64,000 nucleotides of DNA from Kribbella flavida DSM 17836 (GCF_000024345.1 NC_013729.1:992001-1056000); one strand, 5' to 3'. Positions 16,906 to 27,377 are shown, counted from the first letter of the stretch. Translations and numbers: made by a program. The notes: generated by a model from the sequence alone, not told the origin.

Positions 16906-17553
16906 CTAACCGGCGGAGCGCGGCCAGGAAGCCAGCAGATCGGCCGCCGCCCGGTGAGCTACTTCGGGCGCGTTCTCCATCGCAGCCACCCGGTAGCTGA
17001 CCAGTGCACCCTCGTGCAGCAGCAACAACCGGTCCGCCAGCTCCTCGCACTGCTGGAAACCGGCTCGTTCGGCCTGAGCCAGGAACTCCGCCCGCATCCA
17101 CCGCTTCTGCCCGACGATCACCGGCATCGCGGGGTGGTCGGGGGCCGTGAGCTCGACACTGGCGTTGATGAAGCCGCAGCCCCGGCGCGACTCCGCCATC
17201 CAGTCGGTCAAGGCGGCGAACAGCGTCAGAATCACGTCCTCCGGCCGTGTCGGCCGGCGAGCGGCGAGCTGCTCGTCCAGGAAGGCGTGCCAGCGCCGGT
17301 TGCGATTCTCCAGGTACGCCGCGACCAGCTGGTCCTTCGATCCGAACCGGTCGTACAGCGTCTTCTTCGTCACGGCCGCCGCGTCGGCGATCGCGTCCAC
17401 GCCGACGGCGCGGATGCCCTGCGCGTAGAACAGCGCCGACGCAGCAGCCAGGATCCGCTCCCCAGCCGCAGTCAGTGGCTTGGCTGGAGCGTGCGCCTCG
17501 GTGCGCTCCACGAGCAGTTCCGCGGCGGCTTGTCTCAGCGTCTGGTCGACCAT
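16906..17553 (-). CDS. TetR-family transcriptional repressor
   Basis: This 215-residue regulator has an N-terminal HTH (residues about 30-75: ILAAASALFYAQGIRAVGVDAIADAAAVTKKTLYDRFGSK) and a helical ligand-binding domain. It is divergent from the EamA transporter at 17591, and the 37-bp gap contains two overlapping palindromes, so it probably represses both itself and the transporter. A perfect TATACT -10 lies 6 nt before the ATG on this strand and overlaps one palindrome; the mRNA is therefore probably leaderless. The inducer is unknown and may be a substrate of the transporter. Confidence 0.92.
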   Translation of the reverse strand: MVDQTLRQAAAELLVERTEAHAPAKPLTAAGERILAAASALFYAQGIRAVGVDAIADAAAVTKKTLYDRFGSKDQLVAAYLENRNRRWHAFLDEQLAARRPTRPEDVILTLFAALTDWMAESRRGCGFINASVELTAPDHPAMPVIVGQKRWMRAEFLAQAERAGFQQCEELADRLLLLHEGALVSYRVAAMENAPEVAHRAAADLLASWPRSAG

Positions 17554-17576
17554 ACTGACAGTATACCGACCGGTAT
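17552..17576. promoter_or_regulatory. Overlapping TetR operators between tetR and EamA genes
   Basis: Two inverted repeats overlap by two bases: ATACTGACAGTAT (17552-17564) and ATACCGACCGGTAT (17563-17576). The first covers the TATACT -10 and start of the TetR gene; the second overlaps TATGGT (17574-17579), a -10 candidate for the transporter. Both sequence and position fit TetR autorepression. Confidence 0.75.
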
Positions 17577-17590
17577 GGTTACTTGGTGGC

Positions 17591-18502
17591 ATGAGCACCG
17601 AAACCCTGCCTCCCTCCGTACGCCGAGCCGCCCCGCCCCGAGCGCTCCCGTTCCTCGCGGCCGCGGGCTTCGTCGTGTTCTGGAGCTCCGGGTTCATCGG
17701 CGCCCGCTGGGGCACGGAGTACAGCTCGGCCTTCGATCTGCTGGCCTGGCGGTTCCTGCTCGCCGGCACGATCGCGGCCGTTGCGCTGGCCATCCGGCGG
17801 CCACGAATCACCCGAGCCGACCTGATCACCCACACCGGGATGGCGGTCCTCACCCAGTTCGTCTACCTGGGCCTGATCTTCGTCGGGATCGACCACGGGA
17901 TCTCCGCCGGCATCACGGCGCTCATCGGCTCGCTCCAGCCCATCCTGATCGCCACGGTCGCCGGACCGCTGCTCGGTGAGCGGGTGTCGCCGCTGCAGTG
18001 GGCCGGCCTGGCGCTGGGCCTGGGCGGTGTCGGCCTGGTGGTCGCGGACGACCTCGGCTCGGGCCACGGGTCGCCATGGCTCTTCGCGCTGCCTGTGGCC
18101 GGCCTGCTCGGGCTGGCCGCGGGCACGGTCCTTGAGCGGAGGCGTAAGCCGCAGACCAACCTGCTCGACGCGCTCTGCCTGCAGAGCGTTGTCTCCGGTG
18201 TCCTGTTCATCGTGGTGGCCACTGCTACGCAGCAGATGACCGTTCCTGGCGAGCTGGGTTTCTACGGTGCTGCGGTGTGGCTGGTGGTGTTCTCCACCGC
18301 AGGCGGCTGGGGGCTCTACCTGGTCAACCTGCGGTTGTCCGGAGCGACGCGAGTCAGCTCCATGCTGTACCTGGTGCCGCCGACCACGATGGTGCTCGCC
18401 TACTTGATGTTCGGCGAGACGATCGGCCCGATCGCCCTGGCCGGGATGCTCGTCTGCGCAGTTGCCGTCCTGCTGATCCGCCGGCCGGCCCGAGCGCGGT
18501 GA
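17591..18502 (+). CDS. EamA-family (DMT) transporter
   Basis: This 303-residue protein has ten predicted helices in two EamA repeats, with FVVFWSSGFIGARWG in the first and the YLVPPTTMVLAYLMFGE motif at the start of the last pair. DMT exporters of this type move amino acids, metabolites or drugs out of the cell. It is controlled, by position, by the divergent TetR regulator. The ATG at 17591 gives the normal family length; there is no strong ribosome-binding site. Confidence 0.9.
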   Translation: MSTETLPPSVRRAAPPRALPFLAAAGFVVFWSSGFIGARWGTEYSSAFDLLAWRFLLAGTIAAVALAIRRPRITRADLITHTGMAVLTQFVYLGLIFVGIDHGISAGITALIGSLQPILIATVAGPLLGERVSPLQWAGLALGLGGVGLVVADDLGSGHGSPWLFALPVAGLLGLAAGTVLERRRKPQTNLLDALCLQSVVSGVLFIVVATATQQMTVPGELGFYGAAVWLVVFSTAGGWGLYLVNLRLSGATRVSSMLYLVPPTTMVLAYLMFGETIGPIALAGMLVCAVAVLLIRRPARAR

Positions 18503-18568
18503 GCACTGGCCAGAGCGCGGTGAGGGAGAACACGCGCACGACACCCCTGAGGTGGTTACGCTGCGGAC

Positions 18569-19054
18569 ATGGCGGAACCCCGGTGGCTGGACGAGAAAGA
18601 GCAGCAGGCCTGGCGTGCGTTCATCGCCGCCCAGCGGGTGGTCAACGGCCGGATCGAGCAACAGCTGCAGCGTGACGCCGGCATGCCGCACACGTACTTC
18701 GAGATCCTCGTCCGGCTCTCCGAAGCGCCTGAGGGGCGGCTGCGGATGAGCGAGCTGGCCGTCTCCACCCTGGGTTCACGCAGCAGGCTCTCGCACGCGG
18801 TGAACAGGCTGGAGAAGGTCGGTTGGGTCCGTCGCGAGGGGATCGAGTCCGACCGGCGTGGTCAGGTCGCGATCCTCACCGAGGCCGGACTGCAGAAACT
18901 GAAGGAGACCGCGCCCGGTCACGTCGAGACGGTCCGCGCTGCGGTCTTCGACGCGCTCAGCGACGACCAGGTCGAGCAGCTGCACGACATCTGCGCGACC
19001 CTGGCCCGGCACTCCGGGGGTACCTACGACAGCGCCGCCTGGGAGTCCCGCTGA
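18569..19054 (+). CDS. MarR-family transcriptional regulator
   Basis: This 161-residue winged-helix regulator has the MarR layout: N-terminal dimerisation helices, the DNA-binding helices around LRMSELAVSTLGSRSRLSHAVNRLEKVGWV (about residues 58-87), and the wing with the conserved ESDRRGQVAILTEAG motif (DxRxxxxxLTxxG). A TACGCT -10 lies 6 nt before the ATG, so it is probably leaderless. It lies 66 nt after the EamA gene in the same direction and may have its own targets. Confidence 0.92.
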   Translation: MAEPRWLDEKEQQAWRAFIAAQRVVNGRIEQQLQRDAGMPHTYFEILVRLSEAPEGRLRMSELAVSTLGSRSRLSHAVNRLEKVGWVRREGIESDRRGQVAILTEAGLQKLKETAPGHVETVRAAVFDALSDDQVEQLHDICATLARHSGGTYDSAAWESR

Positions 19055-19082
19055 CACCGGCCGGTCGCCGCAGTCGGTAAGA

Positions 19083-20327
19083 ATGACGTCGATGAAGACC
19101 TTCCCAGGCGTAGCCGTTGTCGCCGCCACAGCACTGCTTCTCGCCGGTTGCAGCAGCGGTGGCTCGCCGACGGCCGGTCCCAGCACCGTTCCCTCCTCCA
19201 CCGTGCCGCTGTCGCCGTCGGACCCGCCGCCGGCCACGGACACGCCGAGCCGGTCGCCCAGTCAGACTCCGAGTACGCCGCCGAACGTGGGCTGCCTGGA
19301 GCAGAAGCTGGCCGGCCTGACGCTGCGTGAGCGAGCGGCTCAGCTGATCATGACCGGCATCGCCTCCACCGGCATGACCTCTGCCGAGCGGTCCGTGGTC
19401 CGTGAGCGCAAGCCAGGCGGTGTCCTGCTGATGGGCAGCGGCGGCAGCCTCGACCACACCCGCTCCGAGATGGCCGCCGTCAGGTCCGCGGCCACCATCG
19501 ACGGGATCCAGCCGTTCGTGGCCGCCGACCAGGAGGGTGGCAAGATCCAGCGTCTGAAGGGCTCCGGCTTCGACCGCATCCCGGCCGCGACCGAGCAGGC
19601 CACCTGGACCCCGCAGAAGCTCACCGCGGAGGCGACCACCTGGGGCCGGCAGCTCAAGCGCGCCGGGGTCAACGTCGACCTGGCGCCGGTCGCGGACGTC
19701 GTACCGGAGTCGTTGGGCGACGACAACGCGCCGATCGGGGCGCTCGACCGCGGCTACGGCAGTACGCCGGACGCCGTCGGACCGCACGTCGCCGCGTTCA
19801 TCCGCGGCATGGACGCGGCCGGGGTGATGACCTCGGTCAAGCACTTCCCGGGACTGGGCCGGGTGCGGGGCAACACCGACTTCTCCGCCGGGGTGGTGGA
19901 CACCGTCACCGTGCGCGGCGATGCCGACCTCGGGCCGTTCGCGGCCGGGATCGAGGCCGGCAGCGACATGGTGATGATCTCCACCGTCACCTACACCGAG
20001 ATCGATCCCGACAACCGCGCGGTGTTCTCACCGATCGTCATCCAGGGCATGCTGCGCCGCGAGCTGCGGTTCGGCGGCGTGGTGATCACCGACGACGTCG
20101 GCGCGGCGGCCGAGGTGGCCTCGGTGCCGGCGGGGGAGCGCGCCACCCGGTTCATCGGCGCCGGTGGTGACGTGGTGATCACCGCCAGGGCGGGACTCAC
20201 CGGCACGATGATCGACGCGGTGGTCCGCAAGGCCCAGCGGGACAAGGCGTTCGCGGCGCAGGTGGAGGCCAGCGTGCGCCGCGTGCTCGTGCTCAAGCAG
20301 AACCGTGGCCTGATGGACTGCGGATGA
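19083..20327 (+). CDS. Glycoside hydrolase family 3 lipoprotein (NagZ/LpqI-like)
   Basis: This 414-residue protein has a lipoprotein signal (LLLAGC), a Ser/Pro/Thr-rich linker (about residues 25-70) and a GH3 N-terminal barrel. FVAADQEGGKIQRL, KHFPGLGRVRGNTDF and VITDDVGAAA (nucleophile Asp) are the GH3 marks. NagZ enzymes have KHFPGHG followed by DSH, whose His assists catalysis; here the loop reads GLGRVRGNTDF, so that His is missing. It may still act on peptidoglycan sugars, as LpqI-type proteins do, or on another beta-glycoside. An ATG nine bases downstream is an equally good start. It overlaps the DUF202 gene by four bases. Confidence 0.88.
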   Translation: MTSMKTFPGVAVVAATALLLAGCSSGGSPTAGPSTVPSSTVPLSPSDPPPATDTPSRSPSQTPSTPPNVGCLEQKLAGLTLRERAAQLIMTGIASTGMTSAERSVVRERKPGGVLLMGSGGSLDHTRSEMAAVRSAATIDGIQPFVAADQEGGKIQRLKGSGFDRIPAATEQATWTPQKLTAEATTWGRQLKRAGVNVDLAPVADVVPESLGDDNAPIGALDRGYGSTPDAVGPHVAAFIRGMDAAGVMTSVKHFPGLGRVRGNTDFSAGVVDTVTVRGDADLGPFAAGIEAGSDMVMISTVTYTEIDPDNRAVFSPIVIQGMLRRELRFGGVVITDDVGAAAEVASVPAGERATRFIGAGGDVVITARAGLTGTMIDAVVRKAQRDKAFAAQVEASVRRVLVLKQNRGLMDCG

Positions 20328-20671
20328 CCGAGCCGGACGGCGCCGCCCACGAGCCCGACTACCGCTTCACCCTGGCCAACGAACGCACGTACCTGGCTTA
20401 CCTGCGGACATCACTGGCCTGTTATGCCGGTGGTCTGTCCGCCGTCCAGTTCCTCGACCTCGGACCGGACCGCTGGCCGGCCAGGATCATCGGCATCGTG
20501 CTGGTCGGGGCCGGGTTGGTCACCACGGCAGGCGCCTTCCACCGCTGGCAGCGCAACCTCCAGGCGATGCGACGCGACCAGCCGTTGCCGGTCACCAGGC
20601 TGCCCTTGATGCTCGGGGCAACCATCGCGGTGGTGGGAGCGATCGGCCTGCTGTTCACCCTGTGGCGATGA
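20324..20671 (+). CDS. DUF202 (YidH-family) membrane protein, first copy
   Basis: This 115-residue protein has the DUF202 start FTLANERTYLAYLRTSLA and three membrane helices. The function of the family is unknown. It overlaps the preceding GH3 gene and the following DUF202 gene by ATGA in each case, so all three are co-translated. Two adjacent DUF202 genes of opposite length and sequence probably form a heteromeric membrane unit. Confidence 0.88.
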   Translation: MTEPDGAAHEPDYRFTLANERTYLAYLRTSLACYAGGLSAVQFLDLGPDRWPARIIGIVLVGAGLVTTAGAFHRWQRNLQAMRRDQPLPVTRLPLMLGATIAVVGAIGLLFTLWR

Positions 20672-20973
20672 CCCGCGATCCCGGCCTGCAGCCCGAACGG
20701 ACCCTGCTCGCCTGGCGCCGCACCTCGCTCGGCCTGGTCGCCAACGGTGTCCTGCTGCTCGCTTCCGGTCACGGTACGTCGTCGGTAAGGTTCGGGCTGG
20801 GCGTCGTCGTCATCGTGCTGGCGCTGGTCTGCTGGGCCGCCGTGAGCGCGGTGTACCGCCGGACGGCACTGGAGAAGCCAGGCTTCCTGGGCCACGACGG
20901 GGTGCTGCGAGCCGCCGCCGGCCTCGTCCTGCTGGTGGGGCTGTTCGACCTGTACGCCGTCGTCACGCGCTGA
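20668..20973 (+). CDS. DUF202 membrane protein, second copy
   Basis: This 101-residue protein has the motif LQPERTLLAWRRTSLGL, typical of the shorter DUF202 proteins, and three membrane helices. The ATG at 20668 overlaps the stop of the preceding gene; a GTG six bases upstream is possible. It is the last gene of the GH3-DUF202-DUF202 unit. Confidence 0.88.
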   Translation: MTRDPGLQPERTLLAWRRTSLGLVANGVLLLASGHGTSSVRFGLGVVVIVLALVCWAAVSAVYRRTALEKPGFLGHDGVLRAAAGLVLLVGLFDLYAVVTR

Positions 20974-21111
20974 CACCGTCTGGTCACGGATTGGTCGCAT
21001 CCGGGCAATGTGTTCACAATCTCGCGGTACCGTGCCCTTGCGGATGCGAGCTCAGCGGTCCGTTGCCCCTAGCATGTTCACGGTTTGTCCCTCGTTCATC
21101 CGGAGCTTGAA

Positions 21112-21744
21112 GTGCCGTTACGTCTGCGTCCGAACGACCCGACGTTCTACGACCTTTTCACCGAGTCCGCCAACCACCTCGTCGCCGGGGCCCGCATCCT
21201 CGCCGAGCTGCTCGGCAGTACGGCGGGCAGCGGGCTGTCCGCCAGCCACCAGATCGCCGCGCAGATGAAGGACGCCGAGCACGCGGCGGACGAGACCACC
21301 CACTCGATCATCCGGCGGGTGAACTCGACCTTCGTCACGCCGTTCGACCGGGAGGACATCTACCGTCTCGCGTCCGACCTGGACGACGTGATGGACTTCA
21401 TGGAGGAGGCCGTCGACGCCGTCCACCTGTTCAACCTGGACTCGCTGCCGACGGAGGTGGCCGAGCAGATCGAGGTGCTGCAGCGGATGGCCGCGCTGAC
21501 GGCCGAGACGATGCCGCGGCTGCGCACGATGAAGGACCTCGCCGAGTACTGGATCGAGGTCAACCGGCTGGAGAACACCGGTGACGCGGTGCACCGGCGG
21601 ATCATCGCCAAGCTGTTCAGCGGCGAGTTCGACGCGCTGACGGTGATGAAGGTGAAGACCGTGATCGACCTGCTGGAGGACGCGGTCGACGCGTTCGAGC
21701 ACGTCGCCAACACGGTCGAGCAGATCGCCGTCAAGGAGAGCTGA
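21112..21744 (+). CDS. DUF47 (PhoU-like) Pit accessory protein
   Basis: This 210-residue helical protein belongs to the DUF47/PhoU-like family found next to Pit transporters, where it is thought to regulate phosphate uptake. It starts PLRLRPNDPTFYDLF and contains the DREDIYRLASDLDDVMDFMEEA metal-binding helix with clustered acidic residues. The GTG at 21112 has GGAG 6 nt upstream and matches the family N-terminus. Two bases separate its stop from the Pit gene start. Confidence 0.93.
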   Translation: MPLRLRPNDPTFYDLFTESANHLVAGARILAELLGSTAGSGLSASHQIAAQMKDAEHAADETTHSIIRRVNSTFVTPFDREDIYRLASDLDDVMDFMEEAVDAVHLFNLDSLPTEVAEQIEVLQRMAALTAETMPRLRTMKDLAEYWIEVNRLENTGDAVHRRIIAKLFSGEFDALTVMKVKTVIDLLEDAVDAFEHVANTVEQIAVKES

Positions 21745-21746
21745 GC

Positions 21747-22745
21747 GTGGAGCTCGCGCTCGTCGTCGCGGTCATCGCGATCGCGTTGATCTTCGACTAC
21801 ACCAACGGCTTCCACGACGCCGCCAACGCGATCGCGACCTCGGTCTCGACCCGCGCACTGACGCCACGGGTCGCGCTGGTGATGGCCGCGGTGATGAACT
21901 TCGTCGGCGCGTTCCTCGGCACCGAGGTGGCCGAGACCGTCGGCAAGGGCATCATCAACACCCCGGCCGGCGAGCACGGCCTGGTGATCGTGCTGTCCGC
22001 CCTGGTCGGCGCCATCACCTGGAACCTGATCACCTGGTACTTCGGTCTGCCCAGCTCGTCGTCGCACGCGCTGATCGGCGGCCTGGTCGGCGCCGGCCTG
22101 GCGTCGGCCAGCACCGTGCTGTGGTCCGGCATCGTGGACAAGGTCGTCATCCCGATGATGATCTCGCCCGCGGTCGGCTTCCTCGGCGCGTTCCTGGTGA
22201 TGACCGCGATCCTGTGGATCTTCCGGCGCAGCAACCCGGGCAAGACCACCCGTGGCTTCCGGCTGGCCCAGTCGCTGTCGGCCGCGGCGATGGCGCTCGG
22301 CCACGGTCTGCAGGACGCCCAGAAGACGATGGGCGTGATCTTCCTCGCCCTGCTCACCACCGGCCACGTGCAACCCGGTGACGAGATCCCGATCTGGGTC
22401 AAGGTGGCCGCCGCGACCGCGATCTCGCTGGGCACGTACTCCGGCGGCTGGCGGATCATGCGGACCCTGGGCCGCCGCATCATCCACCTCGACCCGGCCC
22501 GCGGCTTCGCCTCCGAAGCGGTTGCGGCCACGGTGCTCTACGTGATGGCGATCGGCCTGCACGCGCCGGTCTCGACCACCCACACGATCACCTCCGCGGT
22601 GATGGGCGCGGGCGCCACCAAGCGACTCTCGGCGGTCCGCTGGGGCGTCGCGAAGGGCATCGTGCTCGCCTGGATCGTGACCATCCCGGCCGCGGGTGCC
22701 GTCGCCGCCGTCTGCTACGCCGTGGCCCACCTGATCCTGGAGTAG
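21747..22745 (+). CDS. pit: PiT-family inorganic phosphate transporter
   Basis: This 332-residue membrane protein is a low-affinity phosphate (metal-phosphate) transporter. The PiT signature DYTNGFHDAANAIATSVSTRAL is at the N-terminus, and its inverted repeat counterpart (GHGLQDAQKTMGVIFLAL) is in the second half. SSSSHALIGGLVGAG follows the first repeat. The start is a GTG. It is co-transcribed with DUF47. With pstSCAB elsewhere in the window, the organism has both low- and high-affinity phosphate uptake. Confidence 0.95.
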   Translation: MELALVVAVIAIALIFDYTNGFHDAANAIATSVSTRALTPRVALVMAAVMNFVGAFLGTEVAETVGKGIINTPAGEHGLVIVLSALVGAITWNLITWYFGLPSSSSHALIGGLVGAGLASASTVLWSGIVDKVVIPMMISPAVGFLGAFLVMTAILWIFRRSNPGKTTRGFRLAQSLSAAAMALGHGLQDAQKTMGVIFLALLTTGHVQPGDEIPIWVKVAAATAISLGTYSGGWRIMRTLGRRIIHLDPARGFASEAVAATVLYVMAIGLHAPVSTTHTITSAVMGAGATKRLSAVRWGVAKGIVLAWIVTIPAAGAVAAVCYAVAHLILE

Positions 22746-22746
22746 G

Positions 22747-23289
22747 TCAGCGGTTCCAGCGGCGGACGGCCTTGGCGACGTCCTTCGTGCGCAGCGTCGC
22801 CAGGCAGGTGTCCCAGCTCGCGAACAGCTTGTCGCCGAGCAGGCCGAGGCTGAGAAACGCCCGCGGCCGGACCGCCATCACCCAGGTCGCCGCGGCGGCA
22901 TGGCCCTGGGTCCGCAGCAACCGGTTCGCGGTGGCGTCGATCTGCTGTCTGGCCTCCGCCTGCGGCCCGGTCTCCGGCAGTCCCCGGGTGGCCCAGCGGC
23001 GCAGGATCTCCGGGTCCTCGGCGGTCATCTGGGCCAGGTAGGTCAGCGGTCCCTTGCGCAGCCCGCCGCGGCGGCCGATGCTGTCCAGGCTCTCCAGCGG
23101 GAACCAGCCGTTGGGGCAGCGCCGCCCGTTCACCGCGGCCTCGATCTCGCGGGCCTGCTCGGGGCGCAGGTCCTGGGTCGCCCAGGACAGGAAGAACACC
23201 CCCGCATCGGGAATCTCCTCCGCCACGTGCGCCGGGATCTTCAGCCGCCCCGGCTCGAAGAGATGCAACTCCTCGGTTTCCACCACCAC
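22747..23289 (-). CDS. Hypothetical protein (180 residues)
   Basis: I do not recognise this protein. It begins VLVVVETEELHLFEPGRLKIPAHVAEE and contains a Trp-rich patch (NGWFPLESLDS; FFLSWATQDL); no signal peptide or membrane helix is seen. The GTG at 23289 is chosen because GGGGAAGG lies 5 nt upstream. The frame stays open up to a TTG at 23391, which sits right at the predicted transcription start, so a longer form is possible. Its stop lies one base from the stop of the convergent pit gene. Confidence 0.65.
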   Translation of the reverse strand: MVVETEELHLFEPGRLKIPAHVAEEIPDAGVFFLSWATQDLRPEQAREIEAAVNGRRCPNGWFPLESLDSIGRRGGLRKGPLTYLAQMTAEDPEILRRWATRGLPETGPQAEARQQIDATANRLLRTQGHAAAATWVMAVRPRAFLSLGLLGDKLFASWDTCLATLRTKDVAKAVRRWNR

Positions 23290-23396
23290 GAGAACCTTCC
23301 CCGACCCACCAGAGACCGTCAGCCGGCGTCCCCGCCCAGGAGCCGTCGACCGTCGTCGAGAGGGACCCCCCAGGTCCGGCACGACAATCAAGGGTC

Positions 23397-23425
23397 TTGT
23401 TACTCCGGCGCCGGGCCCGGGTCAA
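23397..23425 (-). promoter_or_regulatory. Sigma-70-type promoter for the gene at 22747-23289
   Basis: On the minus strand TTGACC (23425-23420), 17 nt and TAACAA (23402-23397) form a good vegetative promoter. Transcription would start near 23390, giving a leader of about 100 nt before the GTG at 23289. Confidence 0.6.
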
Positions 23426-23439
23426 GGTCTGGGGCAGGC

Positions 23440-24192
23440 TCAGCGCTCGCGGTGCTTGGCGCGGCGCCGGCTCAGCTCCTCCTGGTCGAGCCGTTCCGCT
23501 TCCTCCGGCGTCGGGGCCCCACCGCCGTACGACGCGGGCAGCCACCAGGCGCCGGGCGGCTGCTCGGGATACGCCCGGATGGTCTCGTCGAGCATGCCGG
23601 CCATCGTGGTGCGCAGGTGCTCGGTCGCCTCGCCGGCGTCGTCCTGCCGGGTCACCGTGATCGGCGTGCCGACCGTGATCGAGATGTCGCGGTGCCGGGA
23701 GAAGTCGCGCGGGTGGTCCTTGGTCAGCATCCGCTGGGTGCCCCACAGGATCATCGGGATCACCGGCACCCCGGCCGCGGCCGCCATCCGCACGGTGCCG
23801 GACTTGAACTCCTTCAGCTCGAACGACCGGGAGATCGTCGCCTCCGGGAACACCCCGACCAGCTCGCCCTCGCCGAGGTAGCGCAGCGCCTCCCGGTACG
23901 ACGCGGCGCCGGCGCCCCGGTCGACGGGGATGTGGTGCATGCCGCGCATCAGTGGGCCGGAGATGCGGTTGCGGAACAGCACGTCCTTGGCCATGAAGCG
24001 GACCAGCCGCTTGCTCGGCTGGGCGCCGAAGCCGCCGATCACGAAGTCGACGTAGCTGATGTGGTTCAGCGCGATCACCGCGCCGCCGGTCCGTGGCACG
24101 TTCTCGGTGCCGACCAGCCGGAACCTCACGTCGAGCACCTTGAACGCCGTCTTCGCGATCCCGACCACCGGCGGGTAGACAATGTCACGCAT
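23440..24192 (-). CDS. 1-acyl-sn-glycerol-3-phosphate acyltransferase (PlsC family)
   Basis: This 250-residue acyltransferase transfers acyl groups to lysophosphatidic acid or a related acceptor in phospholipid synthesis. The catalytic motif is NHISYVDF (NHxxxxD), the acceptor-binding motif reads FPEATISRS (usually FPEGTRS), and VPVIPMILWG is motif IV. The C-terminal 40 residues are charged and probably disordered. TAGCGT 6 nt before the ATG suggests a leaderless start. Several paralogues usually occur in actinobacterial genomes, so the acceptor is not certain. Confidence 0.9.
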   Translation of the reverse strand: MRDIVYPPVVGIAKTAFKVLDVRFRLVGTENVPRTGGAVIALNHISYVDFVIGGFGAQPSKRLVRFMAKDVLFRNRISGPLMRGMHHIPVDRGAGAASYREALRYLGEGELVGVFPEATISRSFELKEFKSGTVRMAAAAGVPVIPMILWGTQRMLTKDHPRDFSRHRDISITVGTPITVTRQDDAGEATEHLRTTMAGMLDETIRAYPEQPPGAWWLPASYGGGAPTPEEAERLDQEELSRRRAKHRER

Positions 24193-24379
24193 TCCTCGAC
24201 GCTACCGGCTCCGGACCGCCGGCACTCACCAACCCCGCCGCCGGCGCCCGACTCGCCGCCGCCGCGCCCTGCCGAGCGGCGTCGCCGTCGGTTGTCGAGT
24301 GCTGGAGGTTCGACCGCCACGCGGGATCCAGTACACAGCGCCGGCGCGGTGGCTATCGTGGGCGGTGGCAAAGTTGAGA

Positions 24380-26163
<1,784 letters not shown>

Positions 26164-26169
26164 CAAAAA

Positions 26170-26197
26170 GGCGCCCCGGGCAACCACCCGGGGCGCC
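26170..26197. terminator. Terminator of thiC
   Basis: GGCGCCCCGGG (26170-26180) and CCCGGGGCGCC (26187-26197) form an 11-bp perfect stem with a 6-nt loop, 7 nt after the thiC stop. AAAAA precedes it, and no T tract follows. Confidence 0.9.
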
Positions 26198-26208
26198 GTG
26201 GTCAGGGC

Positions 26209-27192
26209 ATGATGGTGGTCATCATGTTGCTGGAGACAAGTGGTGTGGTGCGGTCGCTCAGCTGGCACGGCGACGCGCTGGTGGACGTCGTCGGAGGCGG
26301 CCGCCGGTGGGCCGCGGACGGGACCGAGCACCGGGCCGAGGTGAGCTGGGGATCGCTGCTCGACCGGGCCGTCAGCCACCGGCGGTACGCCGTGCTGTAC
26401 GTCGAGCGCGGGACCAAGGCGGTGCTGGTGAAGGACGGGAAGCTCCTGCGCGAGCTCAACCGCAGCTACTACCTGGCCGAGGCCTACGACTACCCGGTGG
26501 CTCTCGGGACGTTGCCCGACGGGCTGGACGTGATCGCGCACTGCCCCGACCGGTACAACGTGCTGGAGATCGAGGAGCTCGAGTCCGGCCGCCGGATCAC
26601 CACGGGAGATCGGGATCCGGCCGACGTGTTCCACTCCCAGCTGCAGTTCAGCCCGGACGGGCGGAGATTGCTGTCGGTCGGGTGGATGTGGCATCCGGTC
26701 GGGGTCGCCCACGTGTTCGACGTCGAGCGGGCGGTCGTCGTACCGGCGGCGCTCGACGGCGAAGGACTGTTGCCCCTGGCGACAGGCCGGGACGCGGACA
26801 TCGTCTCGGCCTGCTGGCTCGACGCGGATCGGCTGGCTGTCGCAGCCGGCGACGACGTATGGGGCGGCGAGCAGGGCGCGGTACTCGGCCCGCAGCAGCT
26901 CGGCATCTGGTCGTTCGCCGAGTCGGCCTGGGTGCATCGGCACTCCAGTGACCGCCCGCTGGGTGCGTTGCTTGGCCGCGGCAACAGACTCGTGTCGCTG
27001 TCCGGCCATCCCCGGGCACTGTCGGCGGAGACCGGCGAGCTGCTGGTCGAGTGGCCCGAGGTCCGGGTCCCGGAGCGCCGGACCAGCTACGGCCGGACGG
27101 ACGAACCGTCGCCGGTGGCGGCGCTGCATCCCGACGGCCGGCGGCTCGCGGTGGCGGGTGCGGGCGGCATCCACCTGCTGCTGGTTCCTTGA
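26209..27192 (+). CDS. Hypothetical beta-propeller-like protein
   Basis: This 327-residue protein has repeating short beta-strand motifs of the WD40/YVTN kind (FSPDGRRLLSVGW, LHPDGRRLAVAGAGG) and no signal peptide, so it is probably a cytoplasmic beta-propeller of unknown role. The start is uncertain: ATGs at 26209, 26212 and 26224 are in frame and none has a clear ribosome-binding site. The end of the gene overlaps the first of two similar 19-nt motifs that bracket the region upstream of the SatD-family gene. Confidence 0.7.
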   Translation: MMVVIMLLETSGVVRSLSWHGDALVDVVGGGRRWAADGTEHRAEVSWGSLLDRAVSHRRYAVLYVERGTKAVLVKDGKLLRELNRSYYLAEAYDYPVALGTLPDGLDVIAHCPDRYNVLEIEELESGRRITTGDRDPADVFHSQLQFSPDGRRLLSVGWMWHPVGVAHVFDVERAVVVPAALDGEGLLPLATGRDADIVSACWLDADRLAVAAGDDVWGGEQGAVLGPQQLGIWSFAESAWVHRHSSDRPLGALLGRGNRLVSLSGHPRALSAETGELLVEWPEVRVPERRTSYGRTDEPSPVAALHPDGRRLAVAGAGGIHLLLVP

Positions 27193-27333
27193 CTCCGCGT
27201 GAAGACCGACGGTGAGTCGGCGGGCGGAGCAGGCCGGATTGAGCGGAGAATTGGGGAATCGGCGAGTTCGCGGGGTGATCACTGTCGGTGATCGGGTGAA
27301 CCGATTCAGGTTTTTTCCTTCACTCTACGTGAA
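27185..27333. promoter_or_regulatory. Pair of related 19-nt motifs upstream of SatD-family gene
   Basis: TTCCTTGACTCCGCGTGAA (27185-27203) and TTCCTTCACTCTACGTGAA (27315-27333) match at 16 of 19 positions. The second contains the inverted repeat TTCAC-5-GTGAA and lies in an unusually AT-rich stretch just before TAGCCT/TAATCT, probable -10 elements for the gene at 27378. They may be binding sites of the HTH protein encoded by that gene (inference). Confidence 0.45.
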
Positions 27334-27377
27334 TAAGACTGTAGCCTTAATCTGCGTTGGGAAGGAGGTGCAGGGCG

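Noticed and set aside
21012..21098. GTTCA units upstream of the DUF47/pit operon (21012, 21076, 21094)
   Set aside because: Their spacings (64 and 18 nt) are not multiples of 11 and the units lack the CC end, so they do not form a PHO box.
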